A DNA stretch of 64,000 nucleotides from Plazaster borealis (lineage: Eukaryota; Echinodermata; Asteroidea; Forcipulatida; Labidiasteridae): the NCBI GenBank assembly GCA_021014325.1, contig CM037475.1, positions 4,433,001 through 4,497,000 on the forward strand. Direction: 5' to 3'. Every line of letters begins with the position of its first letter. Position 1 is the stretch's first letter. Both the position numbers and the translations under genes were made by a program. The notes below the pieces were generated by a model. It saw nothing but the letters and a program-made list of their open reading frames with translations. It was not told where the DNA came from and did no database searches. Shown here piece after piece: positions 30,187-42,308 of this stretch.

Positions 30187-32510
30187 CCAATCTAAGGTTT
30201 TGGTAACACCATGTTACACATGAGTAGGATTTGAAGCTTTGCATGGTGGAGATACAATCTAGTAAGGTTTGCGGTAACACTATATGTACATGAGTAGGAT
30301 TTGAAACTTTGCATGGTGGAGATACAATCTAGTAAGGTTTGCGGTAACACTATATGTACATGAGTAGGATTTGAAACTTTGCATGGTGGAGATACAATCT
30401 AGTAAGGTTTGCAGTAACACCATGTACATGCGTAGGATTTAAAACTTTGCATGGTGGAGATACAATCTAACTGCGCCAATAAAGTATCTAAACACTTACA
30501 AATGGTCAGATTTATCGGAACCTGAAATAGTATGCCAAAAAATAATTAAATAATTCGATTCACAGTTATCTTCTGCGGATTTTGACACCTCTTTTATTGC
30601 GCTGCGATGTTGTTTGGCGAATTTATGGGCACTTGAGTGGCTTAAGGTCGAATTTCAAAAGTTGCAAAAGCCCCTATTCATCCAAATTCCAGAAGGGAAT
30701 AAAAGGCGGGCAAAAATAATGCTGATCTTATTCGTCACAGTACAACGCTCTTGCTTGAATAGGGGCTATTGCAACTTTTGAAATTCGACCTTAAGCCACT
30801 CAAGTACCCATAAATCCGCCAAACAACATCGTAGCGCAACAAAAGAGGTATCAAATTAATGCGCAGAAGATAACTGTGCATCGAATTAATTAATTAATTG
30901 TTTGCATACTATTTCAGGTTCAGATATATCTGACCATTTGTAAGTGTTTAGAGTAGGATTTGAAACTTTGCATGGTGGAGATACAATCTAGTAAGGTTTG
31001 TAGTTACACCATGCATGCGTAGGATTTAAAACTTTGCATGGTGGAGATACAATCTAGTAAGGTTTGCAGTAACACCATGTACATGAGTAGGATTTGAAAC
31101 TTTGCATGGCGGAGATACAATCTAGTAAGGTTTGTAGTTACACCATGTACATGAGTAGGATTTGAAACTTTGCATGATGGAGATACAATCTAGTATGTTT
31201 GCAGTAACACCATGCACATGAGTAGGATTTGAAACTTTGCATGGTGGAGATACAATCTAGTAAGGTTTGCTGTAACACCATATACATGAGTAGGATTTGA
31301 AACTTTGCATGGTGGAGATACAATCTAGTAAGGTTTGCAGTAACACCATGTACATGAGTAGGATTTGAAACTTTGCATATAGTGGAGATACAATCTAAGG
31401 TTTGCAAGTAACACCATGCACATGAGTAGGATTTGAAACTTTGCACGATGGAGATACAATCTAGTAAGGTTTGCAGTAACACCATGTACATGAGTAGGAT
31501 TTGAAACTTTGCATGGTGGAGATACAATCTAGTAAGGTTTGCAGTAACACCATGTACATGAGTAGGATTTGAAACTTTGCATAGTGGAGATACAATCTAA
31601 GGTTTGCAGTAACACCATGCACATGAGTAGGATTTGAAACTTTGCATAGTGGAGATACAATCTAGTAAGGTTTGCAGTAACACCATGTACATGAGTAGGA
31701 TTTGAAACTTTGCATAGTGGAGATACAATCTAAGGTTTGCAGTAACACCATGTACATGAGTAGGATTTGAAACTTTGCATATAGTGGAGATACAATCTAA
31801 GGTTTGCAAGTAACACCATGCACATGAGTAGGATTTGAAACTTTGCACGGTGGAGATACAATCTAGTAAGGTTTGCTGTAACACCATGTACATGAGTAGG
31901 ATTTGAAACTTTGCATGGTGGAGATACAATCTAGTAAGGTTTGCAGTAACACCATGTACATGAGTAGGATTTGAAACTTTGCATAGTGGAGATACAATCT
32001 AAGGTTTGCAGTAACACCATGCACATGAGTAGGATTTGAAACTTTGCATAGTGGAGATACAATCTAAGGTTTGCAGTAACACCATGCACATGAGTAGGAT
32101 TTGAAACTTTGCATAGTGGAGATACAATCTACTAAGGTTTGCAGTAACACCATGTAGGCCCTACATGAGTAGGATTTGAAACTTTGCATAGTGGAGATAC
32201 AATCTAGTAAGGTTTGCAGTAACACCATGTACATGAGTAGGATTTGAAACTTTGCATAGTGGAGATACAATCTACTAAGGTTTGCAGTAACACCATGTAG
32301 GCCCTACATGAGTAGGATTTGAAACTTTGCATAGTGGAGATACAATCTAGTAAGGTTTGCAGTAACACCATGTACTTGAATAGGATTTGAAACTTTGCAT
32401 GGTGGAGATACAATCTACTAAGGTTTGCAGTAAACACCATGTACATGAGTAGGGTTTGAAACTTTGCATGGTGAAGATACAATCTAGTAAACACCATGTA
32501 GGCCTACATA
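30187..32510. repeat. Satellite array, unit about 63-78 bp
   Basis: About 28 units. A typical 68-bp unit contains ggtggagatacaatctagta, aggtttgcagtaacaccatg and gagtaggatttgaaactttg. Variants lack 'gta' after 'aatcta', have catatagtgg for catggtgg, or carry an extra 'ggccctacat'. The repetitive minus-strand ORFs (CISTMQSFKSYSCAWCY...) are satellite translations. Confidence 0.97.
30487..30952. mobile_element. Foldback element inside the satellite
   Basis: The two halves are inverted copies over about 215 bp: tctaaacacttacaaatggt at the left, its complement at the right end, and a centre near 30719 ('gggcaaaaataatgctgatc'). Satellite units resume on both sides. Confidence 0.85.
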
Positions 32511-32892
32511 AATCTGATAGGAGTTGTGGTGGTCTGAAAACAACTGGTGATGTAACAACTCGACTTGTTCCTCCTGAAGGTGATCAGATCCCACCGACAG
32601 AAACGTTGAGCTGTTGCACCACATGTTCTTTTCAGAAACACCAGAGAGAGATTGTCAAGTATACATGGTGTTACCGCAAACCTTACAAGAGGATTTATGC
32701 AACTTTGCTTTTCCGTTCAAATCAATTTTTAGCGAACTGAAATTGGAGTGTACAAAAGAGTATGGTCCCGTTTATGTTTAGTAGGAGAATTAGTACTTTT
32801 GTTGTCATATATGCACAGGGAACAAGACAAAGATGGCCGCAGTGTAAAAAGTATGTTTTGTGTTATCTTCAAATGTGAATGCGGCTACTCTT

Positions 32893-33236
32893 TAAAGGTA
32901 TTGTACACTTTTGGTATAACAGCTCAAAATCAGTGTCCACATTTCGTGTGATTCAACATATGCATGAACAAACAAACCTGTGAAAGTTTGAGCTTAATTG
33001 GTCATCAAGGTCACGAGAAAATAGTGAAAAGAGACCTTATGTGATTTTCTGTTTTTTCAAATTATCGCGCGTGATAAAAACCATTGTTTTACTCATTTCT
33101 CAGAAAAGATAACATTTTAGGCAGAACTATTTTAAGGAACCCTTTCTTCCATTACTTACTTTAAATCATGTAGGTTATGTGTGAATCTGTAAACATTGTG
33201 TTTTTCGATCTTACCAATAGTGTACAGGGCCTTTAA
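32893..33236. mobile_element. MITE family B copy
   Basis: 'tttaaaggtattgtacactt' to 'agtgtacagggcctttaaag'; inverse orientation relative to 9553-9893. Confidence 0.8.
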
Positions 33237-33366
33237 AGAAACGATGTGGCATAATATCAATCATTCGACTTATGTTTTATAGCCATGAACCTCAATGAAG
33301 CGTGTGATCACAATTCAAGATTTCTCACATTTTTTTCCTTGTTTTTAATTTTGTTTATGAGGATGT

Positions 33367-33680
33367 TTAAAGGTAGGGTCATAGATTGGTTTTTATCAAC
33401 GTAACGCTGATTTACAGGCAAATTTATAAAGAAAGGTACAATTAAAGTTACATGTGAAACTATTGCGGTATTTTCACAAGTACGTCAAATCCGTCCGCGT
33501 TTAGCGAGCTGACAGCGGGTACCAACTGCATCTCTGGCCGCAGCATTCGTGAACGGACACCAACCCAAAGCCAACTCAAAATAGTTTATCACCAGCAGCA
33601 GTACTTCACAAAGTAAGTTTTTATGGTAATTAATTTTTGAAGTATTTACAAATTTATGACCCTTACCTTTGAAATGACAG
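33367..33680. mobile_element. MITE family C copy
   Basis: Begins ttaaaggtagggtcatagat and has 'tgacagcgggtaccaactgc' in the middle. Confidence 0.65.
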
Positions 33681-33974
33681 GGGATGTTATTGAAATAAAA
33701 CAATAGTTTGATAATTTAATGACTTTTGCAAACGATATGGTGTTTTTTAAATGTAAGTGACAAGTTCCCCCACTGGTTACAAATTCCCATGCAGATGTTC
33801 AGGGTACAGCCGTGAAAGAAACTGATTACGACCCCGTGGGTGTAAGTCTTGCCATTTACTGCAATAAGACTTGGACTGCTCTAGTGGGCGTGACCGCAGG
33901 GGCTTCACCCCCGCTTAATACCATGCAGGCATGAAGGTTGTGCAAGATTTCTACGAGATGAATAAAACAAATCA

Positions 33975-34350
33975 ATTAAAGGTATTATACAGGATTGGTA
34001 AGGATAAAAACACATCATTGTTTAATTTAGTCTGAAAGCTTATACTGACTATGAAGTTCATATACTAGAACCATTTTCTTCTGTGAAATATTTCCCTCTG
34101 AAATGAAGTCATCATATTTGAGAGAACTGTATCTGAAAACTTCCTACTTCCCTACGCTACAGCTGATTTCGGTGTTACAATCAAAATGAAGGACAAAGTG
34201 TTTAAATGCTAAAAGTTGTGCATGGTTTTGATTATTTTCTCCTGACTCACACAACGGATTAAGCCAAATTTGTCATAGGTTTGTTATTTAATGTATATGG
34301 TTGATCACACAAAACATGAACACTGTCTGCGACTATTTTGTCAGCACAGT
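33975..34350. mobile_element. Diverged TTAA-flanked MITE
   Basis: From 'attaaaggtattatacagga' to 'gcacagtttaaa'. It abuts the family A copy that follows, so the two share a TTTAAA junction. Confidence 0.5.
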
Positions 34351-34720
34351 TTAAAGGCACTGAACACGTTTGAAAATTGTCAAAGACCAGTGTTCTCACT
34401 TGGTGTATCCCAACATATGCATAAAATAACAAGCCTGTGAAATTTTGGGCTCAATTGGTCATCGAAGTTGCAAGAAAATGATGAAGAGAAAAAACACCCT
34501 TGTTGTACTTGTGTGCTTTCCGATAGGAATAAAAACTTCTTGCAAGAAGTTTTTATTATTTTAGTGAGAAATTACCTCTTTCTCAAAGACTACGTTACTT
34601 CAGAGGGAGTCGTTTCCTACAATGTTTTATACTATCAACAGCTCTCCGTTGCTTGTTACCAAGTAAGTTTTTATGCTGATATTTGTTTTGAGTAATTACC
34701 AAAACGTGATACCTTTAATC
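34350..34720. mobile_element. MITE family A copy
   Basis: 'ttaaaggcactgaacacgtt' to 'ccaaaacgtgatacctttaa'. Confidence 0.8.
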
Positions 34721-35209
34721 ATGGCGTCCATTTTTTTCTCTCTCTCTATGTAACCAAACCCTGCGGATTCGTAATCCGCACCCTGCCTCGATTTATATTA
34801 ATTTATAATTAAAATCAATTGCAAAAATGTAATATGACGATGGCGATGTCACTTGAATGTAACGCAATAAACACATTGGCGTGAAAGTACCCTCAAGTGA
34901 ACCACGTGCTGAACTAGTATTTAATAAATCGCTAACATTATCAAACACCTTGTAGAGTACAATACACCAACACATACAAGTGTGTAATTACCTGCAATCG
35001 GGGACCTCCTATTGTCCATCTTTTGTTTATTCTTTAACTTGTTGGCAACAGCTCCCATTGGTTTTGTACACGCTCTCCAACTGGGGACCTTTCCCCAACT
35101 GGGGACCCTATTGTCCTCTTTTGTTATAGGTCCCCCGGTTTGAACACATCCATATCCAAGTCCATACCGCAACTACGACTGAATGGGATTCGAGGTTAAA
35201 AGTACATCT

Positions 35210-35235
35210 GGCAACGACAACAACAACGACAACGA

Positions 35236-35268
<33 letters not shown>

Positions 35269-35300
35269 CAACAACAACGACAGCAACGACAGCAACAGGG
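35210..35300. repeat. (GACAGC)n / (GACAAC)n microsatellite
   Basis: Runs of cgacaa and cgacag hexamers followed by a short G run. Confidence 0.9.
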
Positions 35301-35700
35301 GGGGCGGGTGAACTCCATACTTGCCTTTTTTAAGTATGGTGGACACTATAATATAAGTGCACTGTTTTGTTTGTTACCCAAACCTAATAGTGCCATAGTA
35401 TTGTCTCCACCATACCTCAAAATGGCTTATGGAAGTGGAAGTTAAAGTGACTTGATTAGAGTACGCTTCAGTGGTGATTATAATTTTAGGAAACTTCTGT
35501 ACTGCGGAACAACAAAGCTACAGATGGTATAATAACGTCTGATGAAACAGACAATAATCAACTTTAATTATATCCCTGATAAGACACCCCTATTATTATA
35601 ACGAGTAGTCTCTCGCCAAACAAACTCCCTTTTAAAATTACACATCGATGAAAACTTGTCAGTTTTTGAGAAGCGTCAAGTCAAACCGGTGGATGCAAAC

Positions 35701-36012
35701 ATGAGTCTGCTAGTACTGTTAATAACTGTAATGACATGGGAGCCTGGCTTCGGCCATGGGTCCCGTGGTAGCCTTTTCCTGCCTCAAAGTCACCCCACAC
35801 TGACCAATCCTTTTATAGTTAAGTGTATAACAATCACAGTCAATGATATCCATCTAAACTTGATGACACCAGCGGCAGTTGACAACTCGACGATGCAAGA
35901 AAACTGGACTGTTTCCAGAGTGCCTTCGATGTCGTCTGTTTCGGTACCGGTGTCGCATGCAATATGTCCTCTATGCAATACTATCCGGCGGACATTATTG
36001 CATATGCAATAA
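35701..36012 (+). CDS. Doubtful small ORF with signal-like N-terminus
   Basis: From the ATG at 35701 the frame reads MSLLVLLITVMTWEPGFGHG and continues for 103 codons. The first residues look like a signal peptide. The last third overlaps a block of repeated palindromic motifs (35985-36125), which argues against a complete coding sequence. No family recognised. It could be a first exon, or chance. Confidence 0.15.
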   Translation: MSLLVLLITVMTWEPGFGHGSRGSLFLPQSHPTLTNPFIVKCITITVNDIHLNLMTPAAVDNSTMQENWTVSRVPSMSSVSVPVSHAICPLCNTIRRTLLHMQ

Positions 36013-36125
36013 TGTTCACCGGACGGTTTTGCATAAGCAATCGTGTCCGCCCGGACGCTGCTGCATAATGCAATTGTGTCCGCCCGGACACGATTGCATA
36101 CGCAATCGTGTCCGCCCCCGTGCAA
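35985..36125. repeat. Cluster of short GTCCGG / TTGCAT palindromes
   Basis: Repeats of 'gtccgcccgga' and 'attgcatatgcaat' alternate, for example 'cggacacgattgcatacgca' followed by 'atcgtgtccgcc'. A second cluster with the same words is at 37505-37600. Confidence 0.75.
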
Positions 36126-36156
36126 AACCGTCCTTGCAGTAAATTAAACGCCCTGA

Positions 36157-36472
36157 TAATAGACCCTTCCCATGAAATATGCTAATTACATTCACGCATG
36201 CGTACAGACCCTATTGGTTGGCAAACGCCATAGAGATGTGCACTAAGCAGACGCGCAAACGCTTCTGCGTCACGCGACTATCAGCCCAACACACATAGAT
36301 ATAGAATTAATTATTTTAATTCTATATCTATGGCCCCACACAAAAAGGCGCGTTGTTCCATCATTTTGCCAACCAAAGTGTTAGTGCGCACGCGCGATGT
36401 GCAATTTACATATTTCATGGAAGGGCGAGGGCACCCTACTGAAATGACATCATATGCATAAGGTCTATTGTC
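36157..36472. mobile_element. Foldback MITE with a perfect central hairpin
   Basis: Outer ends gataatagacc and ggtctattgtc; next pair 'cttcccatgaaatatg' / 'catatttcatggaagg'. The centre (36295-36331) is a perfect 16-bp stem, atagatatagaattaa, with a 5-nt loop. Related ends occur at 50255-50522. Confidence 0.7.
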
Positions 36473-37012
36473 AACCTCGGGGCCCTGATGGACAATGTAC
36501 AATAATAATATCTCTCTGCGACACAGAGAAAAATGCACGCGAAATGCCGTTACGAAATAGCTGACTTCTGGGTACCAGTCGCTGCACACTATAATACAAA
36601 AAGATCGATCTACATTTACTAGCAGCCTCGCTAGTATACCATGGGCAGCTCCGTATCGATACCTCTCAACACTCCCCCTGGGAGGGAAACGCTGAAAATC
36701 AACGCTGATTGGCTCCCACAAGTGACTGATTTGCGTGCACACTTGTTTTTATAACATCTGAGCGCTTCGGGCGCTTGTCGGGCTCTTAGTACGCGCGTAA
36801 AAATGCACGTAGAACGCGTGTAAAAATGCATGGTTTTTACATGGTCTCCCTAAACTGCATACAGTTAGACGTATCACAAGATCGAAAAAGATGCCCCCAG
36901 TTGCCCTATGACTTGATGCGTATTTTGACAGCGCGCTCTGCGTAGTCTCTAACACAGAATGGATCAACCACAGGACTAATTAAAATAGCCAAATAATATG
37001 GGCTACTTCCAG

Positions 37013-37168
37013 GGGTGCGTTTTGGCGGCGGTAACCAAAAACTGTTTCGGTTGTTGGTCGTTGGTTCTGCTGTTCAGACTGAACGATAACCGAGTTGTGA
37101 GCTCGGTTACCGTTTTGGTTATGACGTCAGAAACAATTATTGGTTACAGCCGCCAAAACGCACCCATG
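37013..37168. mobile_element. MITE with GGGTGCGTTTTGGCGGC ends
   Basis: Left gggtgcgttttggcggcggt, right cagccgccaaaacgcaccc; inner arms 'aaccgagttgtgagctcggtt' form a second stem. This is the best copy of the family also seen at 2784-2870. Confidence 0.8.
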
Positions 37169-37504
37169 GGTGTACAATCGAGCAAGGCATTCTGGGAAAG
37201 AAAACAAAATGGCACGGCGAGATCGTACACCATGGGAACGAGGTTGATCTACTAGCGCATTGAAACGGTGGTTTGTGTTCGTCGTAAGTATTTTTCGACA
37301 TTTTTTTGTCCGGGCGCACGACTGTATGTCCGGGCGCATTTGGTATTTTGAGAATTTTGGACGGGCGCAGCGCCCGGACAAAACCGCGTGTGGAGGGCAG
37401 CCATTGTTCCTATTGAAATGACCTTGCGGTGTCCTTTGTTCTATTGTTGTCAGGACCCCACAATGCCCTTCCGTCAGCCCACGCTCGCTCACGATGTACA
37501 TGTA

Positions 37505-37600
37505 CATGTCCACCGGACGGTTTTGCATAGCCCCGGACACGATTGCATAATATGCAAAAGTGTCCGGAGCGGACAGTATTGCATGGCGGACATTGCATCT
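37505..37600. repeat. Second GTCCGG / TTGCAT palindrome cluster
   Basis: Shares 'caccggacggttttgcata' and 'ccggacacgattgcataa' with 35985-36125. Confidence 0.7.
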
Positions 37601-37689
37601 GACACCGTTACGCTGTTCCCTATGAGCTGTGTACATGTGCCTGCAGGAAGCTCTGAGGCTCTGTGGCTCTTTTGTAAACACTGTGATCA

Positions 37690-39300
37690 GGTCAAATAAT
37701 GGTCTATACGTAAAAAGGTTTAGTGGTGGATCGAATGCAGCTTTAAAGAGTTACGGGGGAGATAAATGGGCGGGCACAATGTGCGTCCCGGTCCTGAAAT
37801 TTTGTGAACCAACTGTGCTTTCTCTCATCTCAAACTCGTCCCCGCCCAGCAAAAAGCCCACATCCCATCAACACTCCTTCGCAGTGGTGTAAACCAGCGG
37901 GGGAGGGGGCAGTAGGGGGAGGGTCAGAACCCTTGCCCGCCCCGAAATTCTCTGTGGCTGTGAGTTTTGAGTTAACGTGTTCGTGTAGCCATCCTTACAG
38001 CGATCGATAATTCGACGCGTATCAGCAGTAAGGAAGTGTGCACAACGACTCTATTATCTAACGACTTGAATTAAAGTCTAGCATACTGGCCCTTAATCGT
38101 CGAAGGCGGCGCTTCGTTCAATTCCGCTGCCAGATTAGTCTGTCGCTGCATGGAGGTAGTCGTCCTGATGGGTGCACACTATGCACTAAACCAATAAATA
38201 TTCAAAAAAAACTAAAAAAAAAAAAAAGTCTCAAAGCTTTAAAAAAAAGAAAAAAGTATTAATTAAAAGGAAAAGGGAAAAGTATTATTTGACTCATATT
38301 CTTTTATTCAATTTAAATTCTCCCGTCAAATCAAATACTCCTCCTCAAATAAACACCCTACAAACGTGACCCTCATCAATCTTGAAAGCATCAATCTTGA
38401 AAAATCTACACCCAATGTCCGGCAACCAGGGCCAGTTTTCCACAACCTATCTCAGGCCCTCACCTCCAAAAAACAAGTCAACAGTGTTACAATTGGGCAC
38501 TTACACTTATTTATATTGCTTTTATTTTTAAATCTTATTAATATATTCTCAAATCTGTATAAGATATATATGAATATTCATGAGCTTTATGCTCTGTTTT
38601 CTCCATATTTAGGGTAGCAACCCTGATAGATAAGCCATTGATGAAAAATATACTTCTATTGGATAAAACAAGATTTTCTTCAAACCTGATCACAGACTTG
38701 AAACATTGTTCGTCGGTTTGTACACACGTCGGTTTGTACAGGTCCAAAGGGACGGAACACTCTGATTGGTCAGACTCTCCGAGGCCCTAAATAAAAGGCC
38801 CTTAATAAAATGCAACCGTTTATAACACGGGATTATAGGCAGAAATATACAACATTGTAATACGTCTGATGCACGTGTAACTAATCTGTCTCTGTTACAC
38901 AGTTTGGAAAAAAAAAAAAAAAGAAAAAAAGATTTTTATCAAAAAACGTAAAAAAAAAAAAAAAAAAAAAAATCCAAACCATTCAAAATTCACATATCAC
39001 AACTTTTCGTCCAGTAAGGATCAAGGTTGTTTGTGTTTTTTTTTTTTATTTTTTTTCATTTAAATTTTGTGTTGTATGTTAAAATAAAAATAAAAAACGT
39101 ACTGTACGTACAAAGCAAAATAAAATAAAATGGCTCGATTTTTTTTTTTTTAAGAAAAAATGCTGGTTCATTCCTATTTGGAATGGACGGACAGCCAACG
39201 GGAGTTTTGTGGTCTCCTGATTGGTCATCTCTCTGGCATAGTGTTGTTATGTATGTAGTAGTAGTGAAATGAATATCCCGTATACACAAGAGGGTCAAGT
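37690..39300. other. A/T-rich stretch without recognised genes
   Basis: Poly(A)/(T) runs at 38215-38265, 38910-38975, 39040-39060 and 39138-39160. A 20-bp piece at 38130 (gccagattagtctgtcgctg) is repeated in the LINE at 39404, so a decayed LINE fragment is likely here. Confidence 0.4.
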
Positions 39301-39322
39301 CTGAGATTGCGAGTTAGAGCGC

Positions 39323-40034
39323 GTGATAGCAAATCTGCGGAGGAATTCTGCGTGGCTGATGCAGAGAAATAACCGCAGGCTCAGACTTGTAATCAAGTCT
39401 ACTGCCAGATTAGTCTGTCGCTGTAAGAGAAATGAACACATAACCCCAATCCTACAATCTCTTCACTGGCTCCCCGTATCACATCGAATTATCTTCAAAA
39501 CACCCGTCCTCACTTTCAAATCAGTGTTCGGGCTAGCACCGTCATACCTCCAAGAGCTCGTTCATCGACATCAGCCTACTCGACACCTGCGGTCTTCATC
39601 CCTCAATCTTCTGCATCAACCTTCCCCTCCTCCACGGACTTGTTCGTATGGTGGTAGAGCATTCAGCGTTGTAGCTCCTTCACTTTGGAACAGCCTGCCA
39701 CCGATCATCAGGGAGTCGTCGACCATCGAGTTGTTCAAGTCTCGCCTTAAGACTCATCTTTTCAAACAGTATTTTATAACATTGCAACCTATTGAAAGGT
39801 TTGTATCTAGTATTTTCTACAACTATTTTTAACTGGTTCATCTTTTTAGCTTACTGTGTATTTTGGCTGGTCAAGACGTAATTGTTTGTAAAATTGTTTA
39901 ATTATCATTGTTTTTAATTTAATTTATGTCGTTTAATCCATTTTTGTTTGCTTGTATTTCAGCGCCTTGAGGCGGAACCGATCTGCAACTGTTTGCGCTT
40001 TATAAATCTCTCTTTATTATTATTATTATTATTA
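39323..40034 (+). mobile_element. LINE 3' end with RT C-terminus and (TTA)n tail
   Basis: An open frame (39323-39832) contains HITPILQSLHWLPVSHRIIF, FKSVFGLAPSYLQELV and SLWNSLPPIIRESSTIELFK, the conserved RT C-terminal region of CR1/L2-type non-LTR retrotransposons. It is followed by 'gcgctttataaatctctct' and a (tta)n tail to 40034. The 5' part is missing (typical 5' truncation). Confidence 0.88.
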
Positions 40035-40035
40035 A

Positions 40036-40312
40036 TATATTTCTGTTTCGTTTTTTCTATTTCTGTTTCGTTCTATATATTTCTGTTTCGTTCTATATAT
40101 TCCTGTTTCGTTCTTTATATTTCTGTTTCGTTCTTTATATTTCTGTTTTGTTCTATATATTTTTATTTCGTTCTATAAATACTTTTTCGTTCAATATATT
40201 TGTTATTTCATTCTATATATTTTTGTTTCGTTCTATATTTTTTTAATTTCGTTCTATATATTTTTGTTTCGTTCTATATAATTTATATTGGTTTCATTCA
40301 ATATATATTGGT
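40036..40312. repeat. 20-bp minisatellite
   Basis: Around 13 units of 'atttctgtttcgttctatat', drifting to 'atttttgtttcgttctatat'. It abuts the LINE (tta)n tail. Confidence 0.92.
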
Positions 40313-40779
40313 TTCGTAATAAAGTCATAAACGGCGCCCCATAATAGACGGACGGGGATAATCGAGTCAGAAAACATCTGCTATGGTGCATAATATAATA
40401 TGCATTCTTCGAGCTGTATCTCTACCCACGTTCATGTTGTACCATAGAGAAAGGGTTGCACCAACTACACGATTTCACGTTCCGAAACGTGGTTTGAAAG
40501 TATGACAAATGTTTCTTGAGGTGCGAGTAACAATAAGTCTCGCATTCTCAATATGCAATACTAAAGAGGAACCCAGCGTCTGTTCGGTTAGCGTTAGCAT
40601 TACGCTGTGCGCAGCATATCTACAAAAAGAACCTTTCATAAAAGCCAAAAGAGTGCCTATCGATCGAAGGTCATTTTCTACCCAACAATGGACCGTGAAT
40701 TTTGAATTGTAGGTCCAGCAGTGTTGGTGTACCTGGTTACTACCTCCATGGTTAATTCAAAGCTCTGTGGTTATGTATA
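40313..40779. other. Stretch without recognised genes
   Basis: A 67-codon ORF at 40509-40712 has no recognised domain. Nothing else seen. Confidence 0.35.
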
Positions 40780-40860
40780 AACATGTGTACATGTACATTG
40801 TACACCTGTCTATGTACATGTACGTATGTACATAACACATGTACATGTACATACAATACA
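40780..40860. repeat. TGTACA/ACATGT-rich tract
   Basis: Alternating acatgtacatgtaca words on both strands, able to fold on itself. It lies 3' of the histone gene. Confidence 0.7.
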
Positions 40861-41029
40861 TCTACATCAAAGGCCATACATTTTATGAAAAAGGACAGGT
40901 GCGCAACATAATTTGACCTTTGCTGTGTAAATGAAAATCCCACACTGATGGTTTTTATTAATAGAACCCATACTGAAGATAAATAAAAAGGAATATCACA
41001 TATAAAATATATATCAGACAGCGAAACTT

Positions 41030-41043
41030 CATCTCTTTTTTGA
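41030..41043 (-). promoter_or_regulatory. Histone downstream element (U7 site)
   Basis: Minus strand, just after the stem-loop: caaaaaagagatga, a purine-rich element like those that pair with U7 snRNA in replication-dependent histone pre-mRNA. Confidence 0.7.
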
Positions 41044-41052
41044 ATATTTGGT

Positions 41053-41068
41053 GGCTCTGAAAAGAGCC
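41053..41068 (-). terminator. Histone mRNA 3' stem-loop
   Basis: The minus strand reads GGCTCTTTTCAGAGCC followed by ACCA: a 6-bp stem and 4-nt loop identical to the metazoan replication-dependent histone consensus. It ends the message without a poly(A) tail and binds SLBP. It starts about 29 nt after the stop codon. Confidence 0.95.
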
Positions 41069-41096
41069 GGGTGTGTGTTATGCTTAGAATCGGAAT

Positions 41097-41591
<495 letters not shown>

Positions 41592-41677
41592 CTAAACTAC
41601 ATAAATTCCTGCGCAGGGTACCAGTGCCATTATGTATGCGCAGCAGGAAGCGTTCTTTGTCCCGAATGGGGACGCTG

Positions 41678-41714
41678 ATTGGCTATTGTCGTTAACTCCA
41701 TGCGTTCCTATTGG
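41678..41714 (-). promoter_or_regulatory. Two CCAAT boxes of the H3 gene
   Basis: Minus-strand CCAAT at 41682-41678 (agccaatcagc) and 41714-41710 (gaccaatagg), 32 bp apart and about 120-160 bp above the TATA-like box. Paired CCAAT boxes are common in S-phase histone promoters. Confidence 0.6.
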
Positions 41715-41934
41715 TCAACATTGTCAACAGCCTTGCATCAGAATATTGATTAACTACGTCATTGTTAAGCGGGGAAAGACTATTTGAAATAACGAATCTA
41801 CATTCATCAGCCATAAAATAGGGTTTTAAGAAGCAATTTCTCGCAAGAGACAGCTAAAAAGTTTCAAACGAGTGTGATCTTCGGCAAAGCGGATTTGAAT
41901 TATCAGAAACAATTAATCATTCTGTTGTTAGTTA

Positions 41935-42264
41935 AAGGCCCTGTACACTATTGGTAAGATCTAAAAGCACAATGTTCACAGATTCACACATAACTTACAT
42001 GACTTAAAGTAAGTGTTCCTTAAAAAAATTTCTGCCTAAAATGCTATCGTTTCTGTGAAATGAATAAAACAATAGTTGTTATCACGCGCGATAATTTGAA
42101 AAAAAAAACAGAAAACACATAAGGTCTCTTTTCACTATTTCCTCGTGACCTCGATGACCAATTAAGCTCAAACTTTCACAGGTTTGTTTGTTCATGCATA
42201 TGTTGAATCACAACAAATGTGGACACTGATTTTGAGCTGTTACCAAAAGTGTACAATACCTTTA
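41935..42264. mobile_element. MITE family B copy
   Basis: 'ttaaaggccctgtacactat' to 'agtgtacaatacctttaa'; nearly the same as 9553-9893. Confidence 0.82.
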
Positions 42265-42308
42265 ATTAAGAGCTGCAGAAATTGTAGATAAAACTGTTTT
42301 TGTTACAC

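Noticed and set aside
31138..32497. Repetitive minus-strand ORFs reading CISTMQSFKSYSCAWCY
   Set aside because: Translations of the 68-bp satellite; frames shift wherever the unit length changes.
27301..32510. CRISPR array or bacterial repeat locus
   Set aside because: Tandem repeats without spacers, in spliced animal DNA.
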